Shown in pieces: positions 50,539-60,180 of a stretch of 64,000 nucleotides of DNA; positions within the stretch are counted from its first letter, which is position 1; every line of letters starts with the position of its first letter. Where the stretch lies: contig JAWKRT010000004.1 of NCBI GenBank assembly GCA_041389495.1, forward strand, positions 254,329 through 318,328. Reading direction: 5' to 3'. This DNA comes from Myxococcota bacterium. Its GTDB lineage: Bacteria > Myxococcota_A > UBA9160 > UBA4427. Made by a program: the position numbers and the translations under genes. The notes beneath the pieces were generated by a model. It ran no database searches. It was not told the origin of the DNA and worked only from the letters and a program-made list of their open reading frames with translations.

Positions 50539-51039
50539 ATGACGCCCCGCCGCGCCCGCTCGCTCGCGCTCGTCGCCGCCGTCGCACTCGTCGCGGTCGT
50601 CGGCCTCGCGGCCGGCGTCGGACGCGCGGGTGCGCCGGCCGCGCCCGCGACGAGCACGCCGGCCGCCGACGAGACGCAGGCCGAGAGCCTGCGCGCGCGC
50701 GCCGAGCGCGCGCTCGCGACGAACGAGCGCGAGGCCTCGATCCGCGCCGACTGGCAGCGCACCTACCGCGACCTGCTCGCCGAGCTGCGGGACGCGCTGC
50801 AGCGCCATCGCCAGGCGTTCGAGGAGCGGACGCGCACGCGACACAACCTGCGCTTCCAGGGCGCGCAGCGCGCCGACATCGAAGAGCGCCTGCGCGACTC
50901 CGAGCACGCGATCGGATCGCTCCAGGAGGAGATCGCCGAGTTCTACGAGCGCGCGCGCGAGGCCGAGATCTCCGGCAACTGGCTCGACGAGGTCGAGCGC
51001 GACTTCGAAGGCCTCCGCGGCAGCCTGCCGTCCCGCTAG
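50539..51039 (+). CDS. Secreted coiled-coil protein of unknown function
   Basis: A 166-residue protein with an N-terminal signal or anchor (LALVAAVALVAVVGLAAG), an Ala/Pro/Thr linker and a long helical region rich in Arg and Glu (RDLLAELRDALQRHRQAFEE, RLRDSEHAIGSLQEEIAEF). The heptad pattern suggests a coiled coil in the periplasm. No family was recognised. It lies 22 nt after the receiver-PilZ gene with AGGAG upstream of the ATG, so the three genes from 49284 probably form one operon. Confidence 0.75.
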   Translation: MTPRRARSLALVAAVALVAVVGLAAGVGRAGAPAAPATSTPAADETQAESLRARAERALATNEREASIRADWQRTYRDLLAELRDALQRHRQAFEERTRTRHNLRFQGAQRADIEERLRDSEHAIGSLQEEIAEFYERAREAEISGNWLDEVERDFEGLRGSLPSR

Positions 51040-51081
51040 GCCCCCGCGCGTCGTCCGCGCGCGCTTCCCCGGACGCGAGGA

Positions 51082-51108
51082 GCCCCGCTCGGCGCGGCCG
51101 AGCGGGGC
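51082..51108. terminator. Strong bidirectional hairpin terminator
   Basis: A perfect 12-bp inverted repeat (GCCCCGCTCGGC / GCCGAGCGGGGC) around a GCG loop lies between two convergent genes. No T-tract follows on either strand, but the stem is exceptionally stable. Confidence 0.7.
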
Positions 51109-51178
51109 CCTGCGTTCCCGGTCGGGGCGGCGGCCTTCCGGCTCGCCGCCCTCTCCTTCCCAGTATCGTGGACGCGCG

Positions 51179-51784
51179 CTAGTTCGTGGTCTCGTCGATC
51201 GCGCGGTCGTCGAGCAGGTCGTCGACGTCGACCTCGACGACGCTGCGGCTGTTGTTGTGGCCCTTGAACACCGCGATCACCTCGCCGCCCTGGCGGACGA
51301 GCGTGACGCCGCGGGTCGCGTCCTCGCCGTCGAGCTTGGTGCGCACGCTCTCGAGGACGACCGGGGCGTCGCCGGTCAGCGGGAGGTTGAGGCCGCTCCC
51401 GTTGCGGTGCGTCCGCACCAGCAGGCTCGGCGCGTTCGCGGCGCCGCCGCGCGCGTGCACGCGCTTCGGTCCGCGCGCCGTGCGGTCGAGCTCGGCGTTC
51501 ACCTCGCGCAGGCGCTCCAGGTTGCTCGCGAGGCGATCCGTGTGGTCGCCCTTCACCCGCAGGTTGCTCGGCGTCCAGCGCTCGTAGCTCGTGAGGCGCC
51601 CGAGCTGCCGCGTCGTCACCTGGTCGCGGTAGCGGTTCGGCACGCGCTTGAGCGTGTCCGCGAAGGCGTAGGTCCCGTCTTCGGTGACCCACGAGTAGAC
51701 CGTGCCGGCGAAGGCCGGCGCGGCGAGCGCCGCGAGGAGCGGCGCGCCGAGCAGCGCGCGAACGAGTCGATTCCGATTGCCCAT
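51179..51784 (-). CDS. Secreted DUF4124-domain protein
   Basis: A 201-residue protein with a signal peptide (LVRALLGAPLLAALAAPAFA, cleavage before G). The mature N-terminus is a DUF4124 segment (TVYSWVTEDGTYAFADTLKR, VP), the short motif seen in many periplasmic proteins of proteobacteria. The rest has an Arg/Asp-rich helical part and a beta-rich end (GGEVIAVFKGHNNSRSVVEV). ATG 51784 is chosen for its GGAGG ribosome site. The function is unknown. It ends against a strong hairpin terminator. Confidence 0.8.
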   Translation of the reverse strand: MGNRNRLVRALLGAPLLAALAAPAFAGTVYSWVTEDGTYAFADTLKRVPNRYRDQVTTRQLGRLTSYERWTPSNLRVKGDHTDRLASNLERLREVNAELDRTARGPKRVHARGGAANAPSLLVRTHRNGSGLNLPLTGDAPVVLESVRTKLDGEDATRGVTLVRQGGEVIAVFKGHNNSRSVVEVDVDDLLDDRAIDETTN

Positions 51785-51989
51785 CGAGTCCAGCCTCCGC
51801 ATGTTCCGCAGCAGGTGCAGGCGAGTCGCGAGAGCCCGGGTCCGTCGCGCCAGCGGCGGCGCCGGGCGGGAGGCCACGCGCCACGGCGAGTGCGCCGCGT
51901 GTCCAACCCGCTTCCTACGGTGCAGGATTCTTCAGCTTTTTCAATGGCTTGGGGGCAGGCGGGCCGCACGGCTCCGGCAACTGCGCGCG

Positions 51990-52017
51990 TTGACAGGCGG
52001 CTTCGTTGGGCTAAAAA
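51990..52017 (+). promoter_or_regulatory. Sigma-70 promoter of the initiator tRNA
   Basis: TTGACA at 51990-51995 is followed after 16 nt by TAAAAA at 52012-52017. Transcription would start near 52024, about 8 nt before the mature tRNA. Confidence 0.75.
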
Positions 52018-52031
52018 ACGCCTCCTGTTGT

Positions 52032-52108
<77 letters not shown>

Positions 52109-52117
52109 CCTTCCTTC

Positions 52118-52150
52118 GAACGCCCAGGCGCCTTCCGGCCCTGGGCGTTC
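52118..52150 (+). terminator. Hairpin terminator of the initiator tRNA
   Basis: An 11-bp stem (GAACGCCCAGG / CCTGGGCGTTC) with an 11-nt loop begins 9 nt after the tRNA CCA end. It is followed by a moderately T-containing GTCGTTCGG. Confidence 0.7.
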
Positions 52151-52199
52151 GTCGTTCGGGGCCGCGCGACGGGCGGCGCCCGCGCGCGGCGCTCCTCGC

Positions 52200-52861
52200 C
52201 TAACGAAGCTCGCACTCGAACGCGACGGCGTGTTCGCGCCCGCGCGCGTCCTCCGCGACGAGCTCCGCGCGCGCTCCCCACGTCTTGAACGAATCGAAGA
52301 TCTCGTACTGCACGCCCGCTTCGCCGTCGTCGCGGGGGCGCGCGGCCGGGATGCGCACGAGGTCGAGATCGCCGTTCGACGGCTCGCGCACGGCGAGCGA
52401 GCGGAGCGCGACGCCGTCGTCGACGCGCACGAGCGCGCGAAACAGGTACTTGTCCGCCGCGAGCCAGCGGCGCCACTTCGGCCAGCAGGACTCGACGGCC
52501 AGCTCGACGCCGTCGCGCGCGAGCGCGGGCGCCTCGTCGCGCAGCGCGCCGGCGGCCTCGCGCAGCGCGTCGAGACGAAGCGCGAGCTCGGGGATGCGCT
52601 CGTCGAGCAGCTCGCGCCGCAGGGCCTCGAGCGCGTCGCCGCGCGCGCGCGCCTCGCGCACGCGCACGCGCGTCTGCGCCGCGCGCGCCTCGAGGTCGCC
52701 CGCCGCGCGGCGGGCGCGGCGCGCGTGTCCGCGCCGTCCGCGCCCTCGCTGGCCGCCGGCATCGGAGCCGCGAGGCTCGCCGTCGCCGCGAGCGCGACGA
52801 GCGCGGCCGCGCGTCTCCGCACGCGCGCGAGAACGCACCGCGCCCGGTTCGTCGCCGCCAT
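52200..52861 (-). pseudogene. Secreted protein gene with an apparent frameshift
   Basis: The ATG at 52861 has an excellent ribosome site (GGAGGA, 7 nt upstream) and starts a good signal peptide (ALVALAATASLAAPMPAASE). That frame then loses coding character near 52700. The convincing continuation lies in another frame: LEALRRELLDERIPELALRL, VESCWPKWRRWLAADKYLF, VQYEIFDSFKTWGARAELVA, ending at 52200. One extra G in the run at 52699-52701 would join the two parts. It is therefore either an inactivated gene or a one-base sequence error. The predicted intact protein, about 220 residues, is a periplasmic protein of unknown function with a coiled coil. Confidence 0.65.
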
Positions 52862-52917
52862 GGGCCCGTCCTCCGCAGCCGGACCGCGCGGCGAGCGCGC
52901 GTCCGGCCGCGCCACGG

Positions 52918-52923
52918 TAGGCT
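52918..52923 (+). promoter_or_regulatory. -10-like hexamer before the PEP-CTERM sugar dehydrogenase gene
   Basis: TAGGCT ends 7 nt before the ATG at 52931, with no ribosome site. It is the same hexamer as upstream of the TetR gene. Confidence 0.4.
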
Positions 52924-52930
52924 CGCCGCG

Positions 52931-54277
<1,347 letters not shown>

Positions 54278-54302
54278 AGCGCGAAGGACCCCCACCGCCT
54301 CG

Positions 54303-55688
54303 ATGTCGCAAGCCAGGACGAAGACGCCGCGACGCTATGTCGTGATGGGGGCGGGCGAGGTGGGCCGCCACCTCGCGCTCACGCTCTCGCGCGCGGGCCA
54401 CACGGTCACGATCATCGATCACAGCGAGGAGAAGCGGCCGATCGTCGAGGAGCAGCTCGACGTCGGGTTCGTCCACGGCAACGGCAGCCACGTGCGCACG
54501 CTCGAGGCCGCCGAGGTCGCGCGCTGCGACCTGTTCGTGGCCGCGAGCTCGTCGGACGAGGCGAACCTCGCCGCCGCGCTGCTCGCGAAGCGCGCCGGTG
54601 CGCCGCGCACCGTCGTGCGCCTCTCGACGTCCGACGACATCACGTTCCACGGCTCGACCTACGAGCAGGCGTTCCAGGCCGACCTGCTGCTCTCGACGCA
54701 GCTCCTGGCCACGACGCGCATCCTCAACCACGTGCTCGGCTACAACACGCTCGAGGTCGAGTACCTCGCGCGCGGCGCGTTGCAGCTGCGCAAGACGCAC
54801 ATCGAGCCGGGCTCGATCCTGCTCGACGGCACGCTCGCGCAGGCGCGCCTCCCGAAGCACAGCCTGGTGCTCGCCTTCCTGTCGAGCCAGGGCGAGCAGC
54901 GCCTCGTCGTGCCGACGGGCGAGGATCGCGCGCGGCCCGGCGACGACGCGCTGATCTTCGCGCGCAGCTCGGTGATCGACGAGGTCGAGCGCAAGATCAG
55001 CGCGCACTCGAAGCAGCTCGGCCTGATCGTGGTCGCCGGTGGCGGCAAGACCGCGCGCTCCGTGGTCCGCGCGCTCGGGCGCCGGACGCGGCGCGTGAAG
55101 TGGATCGAGCTCGATCGCGCGCGCGCCGAGGCGCTCGCCGCCGAGTTCCCGAGCTTCGAGATCATCCACGGCGACGCCACCGACCCGTCGACGCTCGCCG
55201 CCGAGGGCGTCGCGGAGGCGCACGCCTTCATCGCGCTCACCGGGCACGACGAGAGCAACCTGATGGCGTGCCTGCTCGCGCAGGAGCTCGGCGTCCGGCA
55301 CATCACGGCGCTCGTCGAGCGCAGCGAGACGTCGACGCTGTGGCACAAGGTCGGCCTGCTCGACATCGTGTCGCCGCGCGTCGTCGCCGCCGAGCGCATC
55401 CGCGAGTACATCGACAACGACTACCAGGCGAGCATCAGCACGCTCGACAGCGGCGAGGCCCGCTTCGTGCGGCGCCGCATCCAGCCCGCGAGCCCGGCCG
55501 CGGGCGCGCGGCTCGCGGACATCGTCGTGCCGCGCGGCCTCATCGTCGCGGCGATCCTGCGCGGCGACGACGCGCTCGTGCCCGGCGGCGACGATCGGAT
55601 CGAGGTCGGAGACGAGGTGATCCTGTTCGTCCACCGCTCCGAGCTCGCGCTCGTCCAGCTCGCGTTCCCCGGCTCCGAGGGCCTGTAG
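54303..55688 (+). CDS. trkA: Potassium uptake regulatory subunit TrkA
   Basis: A 461-residue protein of two tandem RCK units, the normal TrkA size. The first NAD-binding motif is YVVMGAGEVGRHLALTLSRA and the second is LIVVAGGGKTARSVVRALGR. TrkA_C domains follow each (DGTLAQARLPKHSLVLAFL and GARLADIVVPRGLIVAAILR). It forms the cytoplasmic gating ring on the TrkH channel. An ATG 25 nt after the previous gene begins the protein, and trkH follows after 4 nt. Confidence 0.94.
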   Translation: MSQARTKTPRRYVVMGAGEVGRHLALTLSRAGHTVTIIDHSEEKRPIVEEQLDVGFVHGNGSHVRTLEAAEVARCDLFVAASSSDEANLAAALLAKRAGAPRTVVRLSTSDDITFHGSTYEQAFQADLLLSTQLLATTRILNHVLGYNTLEVEYLARGALQLRKTHIEPGSILLDGTLAQARLPKHSLVLAFLSSQGEQRLVVPTGEDRARPGDDALIFARSSVIDEVERKISAHSKQLGLIVVAGGGKTARSVVRALGRRTRRVKWIELDRARAEALAAEFPSFEIIHGDATDPSTLAAEGVAEAHAFIALTGHDESNLMACLLAQELGVRHITALVERSETSTLWHKVGLLDIVSPRVVAAERIREYIDNDYQASISTLDSGEARFVRRRIQPASPAAGARLADIVVPRGLIVAAILRGDDALVPGGDDRIEVGDEVILFVHRSELALVQLAFPGSEGL

Positions 55689-55692
55689 GCCG

Positions 55693-57126
55693 ATGAACGT
55701 CCGGCGCGTCGCGCGCATCCTCGGACTGCTCGCCGCGATCCTCGCCGCCGCGCAGCTGCTCCCGATCGCGTGGAGCTGGCTCGCGGGGGAGACGCACGCG
55801 GTGCGCGCCTTCCTCGAGAGCTCGGCCGCGACCGCGCTGCTCGGCGGCGCGCTCTACGCGCTCGGCACGAGCGAGGGCGAGCTCTACCGGCGGGAAGGCG
55901 TCGGCATCGTCGTCGGCGCGTGGGCCCTGGCGTCGATCACGGGCGCCCTGCCCTACGTCGCGAGCGGCGCGATCCCGGGCCTCGCCGACGCGCTCTTCGA
56001 ATCCGCGTCCGGCTTCACGACGACGGGCGCGTCGGTCCTCACGGACATCGAGGGCGCGGGACGCGGCATCCTGTTCTGGCGCGGCTTCACGCAGTGGCTC
56101 GGCGGCATCGGCATCATCGTGCTGTTCGTCGCGCTGCTCTCCGAGCTCGGGCCCGGCGCGCGCTTCCTGTTCAAGCTCGAGGTGCCGGGCCCCAAGGCCG
56201 AGATCCTCCACGCGCGCGTGCAGCACACCGCGGCGGCGCTCTTCCGCGTCTACCTCGTGATGTCCGCGCTCGAGGTGGTCGCGCTCCTCGCGTGCGGGCT
56301 CGACCTCTACGACTCCCTCACGCACACGTTCGCCACCGTCTCGACGGGAGGCTTCTCGCCGTACGCCGCGTCGATGGGGCGCTTCGGCGCGCCGGCGCAG
56401 GCCGTCGTCGTGCTCTTCATGGCCGCGGCCGGCGCGAACTTCTCGATCTACTGGGCGATCGCGCACACGCGCAGCGCGGCGGCCCTGCGCGACGCGGAGC
56501 TGTGGTTCTACGGTGCGCTGCTCGCCGGAGCGACCGCCCTCGTCGCGCTCGACGGCGCGCTGCGCGAGGCGCCGATCCCGGTGCTCGACGCGGCATTCGC
56601 GGTCGCCTCGATCCTCACCACCACGGGGTTCGCGACCGCCGACTTCGACCGCTGGCCGGACTTCTCGCGCGCGCTGCTCGTCGCGCTCATGTTCGTCGGC
56701 GGCTGCGCGGGCTCGACCGCGGGCGGCGCGAAGCTGATCCGCGTGCTCGTCGGGTGGCGCGCCACCATGCGCGAGGTGCGCCTCATCTACAGCCCGCGCG
56801 CCGTGATGGCCGTCGTGGTCGGCGGAAAGCCCGTACCCAACGAGAGCGTCGGCGGCGTCGCGAGCTTCCTGATCCTGTGGATGTTCGCCTGGGGAGCCGG
56901 GGCGCTGCTGCTGTCCGTCGGCGACGCGGACCTCGTGACGGCGGCGACGGCGTCGATCGCGACGCTCGGCAACGTCGGCCCCGGCCTCGCGGCGGTCGGC
57001 CCGTCGGGCCACTTCGCCGCGTTCGCCGACTGGCAGAAGCTGCTCATGGTCTTCCTGATGTGGCTCGGGCGACTCGAGTTCTTCGCCCTGCTCGCGCTCT
57101 TCCAGCCGGCCTTCTGGCGTCGCTAG
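55693..57126 (+). CDS. trkH: Potassium transporter membrane subunit TrkH
   Basis: A 477-residue integral-membrane protein with four M-P-M repeats. The selectivity-filter turns are SASGFTTTGASV, FATVSTGGFSPY, ASILTTTGFATAD and ASIATLGNVGPGLA, each with the conserved glycine. Downstream of the third repeat lies the intramembrane GGCAGSTAGGAKLIR loop. Together with TrkA it takes up potassium with low affinity, important for osmotic balance. It is translationally close to trkA (4 nt gap). Confidence 0.95.
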   Translation: MNVRRVARILGLLAAILAAAQLLPIAWSWLAGETHAVRAFLESSAATALLGGALYALGTSEGELYRREGVGIVVGAWALASITGALPYVASGAIPGLADALFESASGFTTTGASVLTDIEGAGRGILFWRGFTQWLGGIGIIVLFVALLSELGPGARFLFKLEVPGPKAEILHARVQHTAAALFRVYLVMSALEVVALLACGLDLYDSLTHTFATVSTGGFSPYAASMGRFGAPAQAVVVLFMAAAGANFSIYWAIAHTRSAAALRDAELWFYGALLAGATALVALDGALREAPIPVLDAAFAVASILTTTGFATADFDRWPDFSRALLVALMFVGGCAGSTAGGAKLIRVLVGWRATMREVRLIYSPRAVMAVVVGGKPVPNESVGGVASFLILWMFAWGAGALLLSVGDADLVTAATASIATLGNVGPGLAAVGPSGHFAAFADWQKLLMVFLMWLGRLEFFALLALFQPAFWRR

Positions 57127-57362
57127 GCGACGCCGACCACCGCTCGCGGGACCGGCAGCGGAAGCGACCTTCCGCGCGCGCGGAACGCCGGCTCCCCTCG
57201 CACCGCGCACCGCGCTGGCAGGCCGCGCGCATCGACGCGCGGAGGTGCGCGCCGGCGCGCGCGCGGCGCCGCGCGCGGCGCCGCCGGCACACGGCTTGCT
57301 CTTCGCACCGACGACCGCCGTGCGCGAACGGCTCGCGCACGCGACCGGAGCGAGCCGCGACG

Positions 57363-58541
57363 ATGTCCGCCCCCGCCGTCCGCAGCACTCCCGCGCACCG
57401 GCGACTCGTCTCGCCGGCCGCACCGCGTGCGCACGCGCCGACGCGCGACGCGCACCCGACCGCGCGCGCGCTGCGCGTCGCGACGCTTCCGTTCGCGGTC
57501 GCTCTCGCCGCCGCCGGCGCGCTCGCGCTCGGGGCCGTCGAGCTCGAAGGCGGCTACCCGACGAGCGGGCGCGCGCAGCTGCAGCGCCTGGCCGATGCCG
57601 CCGCGCTGCGCGCCGGTGCCGCGCTGCGAGCGGGCGCGCGCCCGGACGCGCTCGCCGCGCTCGCGCGCGCGGGTGCCGAGGAGGCGCGGCGCGAGGCCGG
57701 TGTCACCGCTCCGCGCGCGCTCGCCGCCGACTTCGAGGTCGGCCGCTACGACGCGGCCCGTCGCGCCTTCGCGCCCGGCGGCCTCGCCCCCGGAGCGCCC
57801 GCCTACCGCGTCACCCTCCATCGCGGCGCCGTCGCCGCGCGGCAGAGCGGACTCGTCGCGCGCGGTGCGTGGGCCGGCGACGCGCGCGCGACCGCGATCG
57901 CGACCGTCGCACCGCGGGACGTCGCCCTCGTCGTCGATCGCCGCGGCACGAGCACCGCGCGAGCCGACGTCGCACGCACCGCAGCGCTCGTGCTCGACGC
58001 ACTCGCGGAGAGCGACCCGGCGCACGTCGACCGGCTCGCCATCCTCGCGTTGGACCCGACGCCGCGCATCGCGCTCCCGCTCGGGCCGCGCGGGCCGCGC
58101 GCGTCGCGCGAGGCCGAGGCGGCGCTCGACGCGCTCCGGGCGGGCGACGCGACGAGCGCGGAGCCGGACGACGAGGGCGGTGAGGCGATCGCCGCCCCGG
58201 GCTCGGACGGCGCGGCTCCGACCGCCCTCGCGGCGGCCGCGCGGCTCCTCGCAGCGGGCGACGACGCGCGCGGTCGCGAGCGCCGGATCGTCCTCGTGAC
58301 CGCCGACGCGCGCTGCGCCGCGCCGCGGGATGCGCGCCGGAGCACCGGCGCGCGCGACGGCGCGGCGCACGTCTTCGTGGTTCGCGCGGGCGGGGACGGG
58401 GCCCCGGCCTGCGAGGCGGCCGTCGACGCGCTCGTCCGCGGCTACGGCGTCGCGATGGCCGTCGACGCCGCCCGGGAGGCCGCGGCGCGCGAGGCGCTCG
58501 CCGCGGTCGTGCGCGCGGGCCCCGTGCAGCTCGTTCCCTAG
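57363..58541 (+). CDS. TadG-like protein with degenerate von Willebrand A-type domain
   Basis: A 392-residue protein. A hydrophobic N-terminal helix (LRVATLPFAVALAAAGALAL) is followed by the pilus-linked TadE/TadG pattern (LQRLADAAALRAGAAL). A Rossmann-like domain then begins DVALVVDRRGTSTARADVAR and continues to HVFVVRAGGDGAPACEAAVD. In TadG-type von Willebrand domains the metal site is DxSxS; here it reads DRRGTS, so metal binding is doubtful. No other Flp/Tad pilus gene is present. The spacer upstream (57127-57362) has no recognisable element. The assignment is tentative. Confidence 0.6.
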   Translation: MSAPAVRSTPAHRRLVSPAAPRAHAPTRDAHPTARALRVATLPFAVALAAAGALALGAVELEGGYPTSGRAQLQRLADAAALRAGAALRAGARPDALAALARAGAEEARREAGVTAPRALAADFEVGRYDAARRAFAPGGLAPGAPAYRVTLHRGAVAARQSGLVARGAWAGDARATAIATVAPRDVALVVDRRGTSTARADVARTAALVLDALAESDPAHVDRLAILALDPTPRIALPLGPRGPRASREAEAALDALRAGDATSAEPDDEGGEAIAAPGSDGAAPTALAAAARLLAAGDDARGRERRIVLVTADARCAAPRDARRSTGARDGAAHVFVVRAGGDGAPACEAAVDALVRGYGVAMAVDAAREAAAREALAAVVRAGPVQLVP

Positions 58542-58752
58542 CCGCTCGCCCCTCCGCTCCCTCCTCCCCGGCGCGCGAGCGCGGCGCGCCTCCTTCGCGC
58601 GCGACGCGCTGCGATCCGCTCCGGCTTCAACGCGTCCGCCGCGCCGCGCGCGCGCGCGCCGCGCGGCCGCCCGAACCTCGAGTCGAGACGCGCGCTCGCC
58701 GATGCACGCGGCCGTGCGCACGGCGGATCGCCGTGCGGAGGAGCTCCGCCCG

Positions 58753-59652
58753 ATGCGCCGTGCCACGCCCCTCGCGCCGCCCCGAAACCGACGCCGCAGC
58801 GCCGCGCGCGGGCTCGGCGCCGCCCTCGCCGCCGCGCTCGTCCTCGCCGGCGGTGCGTCGGTGCTCGTCCCTGGCCCCGCCGGCGCAACGACGATCGGCT
58901 ACTGGCGGATGGAGGTCGACGACGACCCGAGCGCAGCGGGACTCTCGACGCCGAACGAGGTCGCCTTCGGGACCGCGCTCGTGTCCGCCGAGGCGACGCT
59001 CGACGGCGCGAACCTCCCGACCGGCGTCGTGCCGCTCACCTTCTCGACGAATGCCTCGAGCCTCGGCGCGACCGCGCAGGGCGGCACGAACGGCATCAAC
59101 GCCGCGGCCGCGTGGTACCCCGAGCTCGCCGTCACGAGCATCACGGTCGAGTTCTGGGCGCGGACCGTCGAGTCGGTCGCCACTCCGTTCCGCATGTCGA
59201 GCGGCGGACTCGACGGCATCGTCGTCACGGATCCGAACTCGCTCGACGTCACCTGGCACGTCGACGTCGGCGGCACGCCGACGCGCTTCTCGTTCTCGGG
59301 CGTCGACGACATGGACGCCGCCTGGAGCCACTACGCGTTCGTCTACGACGAGGTGTTCGGCGTCGCGACCTTCTACGTCGACGGCCTCGTCGTCGCGACG
59401 TTCGACGGCCCCGACGGCGCGCCGCTCGTGCTGCTGCCCGGCACCGCGGTCGAGGTCGGCGTGCTGATGGACTACGCGAGCGCCGGCCAGGGGACGATCG
59501 ACGAGCTGCGGATCTCGAACGCCGCGCTCGGGCCGAGCGGATTCCTGGTGCCCGAGCCGTCGACCGGCGCGCTCGTCGCGCTCGGAACCGCGGTGCTCGC
59601 GATGCGGCGCGGGTCGCGACCGCGCCGGGCCGGGGCGCCGCCGCGCCGCTGA
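58753..59652 (+). CDS. LamG-like secreted protein with PEP-CTERM tail
   Basis: A 299-residue protein with an N-terminal signal (LGAALAAALVLAGGASVLVP) and one concanavalin/LamG-like domain: IGYWRMEVDDDPSAAG, ITVEFWARTVES, WSHYAFVYDEVFGVATFYVD and GTIDELRISNAALG. The C-terminus is a classic exosortase signal (VPEPSTGALVALGTAVLAMR, then RGSRPRR). LamG domains bind sugars or proteins, so this may be a surface adhesin held in the matrix. GGAGGAG precedes the ATG. It is encoded ~38 kb from the exopolysaccharide genes, as is usual for PEP-CTERM proteins. Confidence 0.88.
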   Translation: MRRATPLAPPRNRRRSAARGLGAALAAALVLAGGASVLVPGPAGATTIGYWRMEVDDDPSAAGLSTPNEVAFGTALVSAEATLDGANLPTGVVPLTFSTNASSLGATAQGGTNGINAAAAWYPELAVTSITVEFWARTVESVATPFRMSSGGLDGIVVTDPNSLDVTWHVDVGGTPTRFSFSGVDDMDAAWSHYAFVYDEVFGVATFYVDGLVVATFDGPDGAPLVLLPGTAVEVGVLMDYASAGQGTIDELRISNAALGPSGFLVPEPSTGALVALGTAVLAMRRGSRPRRAGAPPRR

Positions 59653-59655
59653 CGT

Positions 59656-59661
59656 TATGCT
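59656..59661 (+). promoter_or_regulatory. -10-like hexamer before the hexapeptide acetyltransferase gene
   Basis: TATGCT ends 8 nt before a GTG start that has no ribosome site. It is identical to the hexamer before hddA. Confidence 0.4.
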
Positions 59662-59669
59662 CGGCGGCC

Positions 59670-60149
59670 GTGTCCGACGCCGCCCCGTTCGTCCACGCGC
59701 ACGCGCTCTGCGAGACGCCCCACGTCGGCGCCGGAACGCGCGTCTGGGCGTTCGCCTACGTGCTCGACGGCGCGCGCATCGGGCGCGACTGCAACATCTG
59801 CAGCCACGTGTTCATCGAGGGGGCGGTCGTCGTCGGCGACCGCGTGACGGTGAAGAGCGGCGTCCAGCTCTGGGACGGCGTCGAGCTCGAGGACGACGTG
59901 TTCGTCGGGCCGAACGCGACGTTCACGAACGACCTGTTCCCGCGGAGCCGCCGCCGTCCGGAGCGCTGGCCGCGCACGCTCGTGCGGCGCGGCGCGTCGA
60001 TCGGCGCCAACGCGACGATCCTCGCGGGCCTCGAGATCGGCGAGCGCGCGATGGTGGGCGCCGGCGCCGTGGTGACGCGCTCGGTCGCCCCCGGCGCCAT
60101 CGTCGCGGGCAACCCCGCGCGCCCGATCGGCGAAGTGGGCGACCGCTAG
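59670..60149 (+). CDS. Left-handed beta-helix acetyltransferase (WbpD/FdtC-like)
   Basis: A 159-residue hexapeptide-repeat transferase. After HVGAGTRVWAFAYVLDGARI come repeated turns (IGRDCNICSHVFIEGAVVVG, VELEDDVFVGPNATFTNDLF). The NDLFPRSRRRPE loop and GASIGANATILAGLEIG are typical of acetyl-CoA-dependent enzymes that N-acetylate amino sugars on nucleotides, such as UDP-2,3-diaminoglucuronate. It could therefore serve surface-glycan synthesis although it lies far from the main cluster. GTG start, 17 nt after the PEP-CTERM gene. Confidence 0.88.
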   Translation: MSDAAPFVHAHALCETPHVGAGTRVWAFAYVLDGARIGRDCNICSHVFIEGAVVVGDRVTVKSGVQLWDGVELEDDVFVGPNATFTNDLFPRSRRRPERWPRTLVRRGASIGANATILAGLEIGERAMVGAGAVVTRSVAPGAIVAGNPARPIGEVGDR

Positions 60150-60180
60150 CCCGGCCACCGCGAGAGCGGACTGCCGCGCC

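Noticed and set aside
57245..58183. Plus-strand frame of 312 codons overlapping the TadG-like gene
   Set aside because: Arg/Ala-rich without motifs. The alternative frame has a signal helix and a TadG-like pattern.
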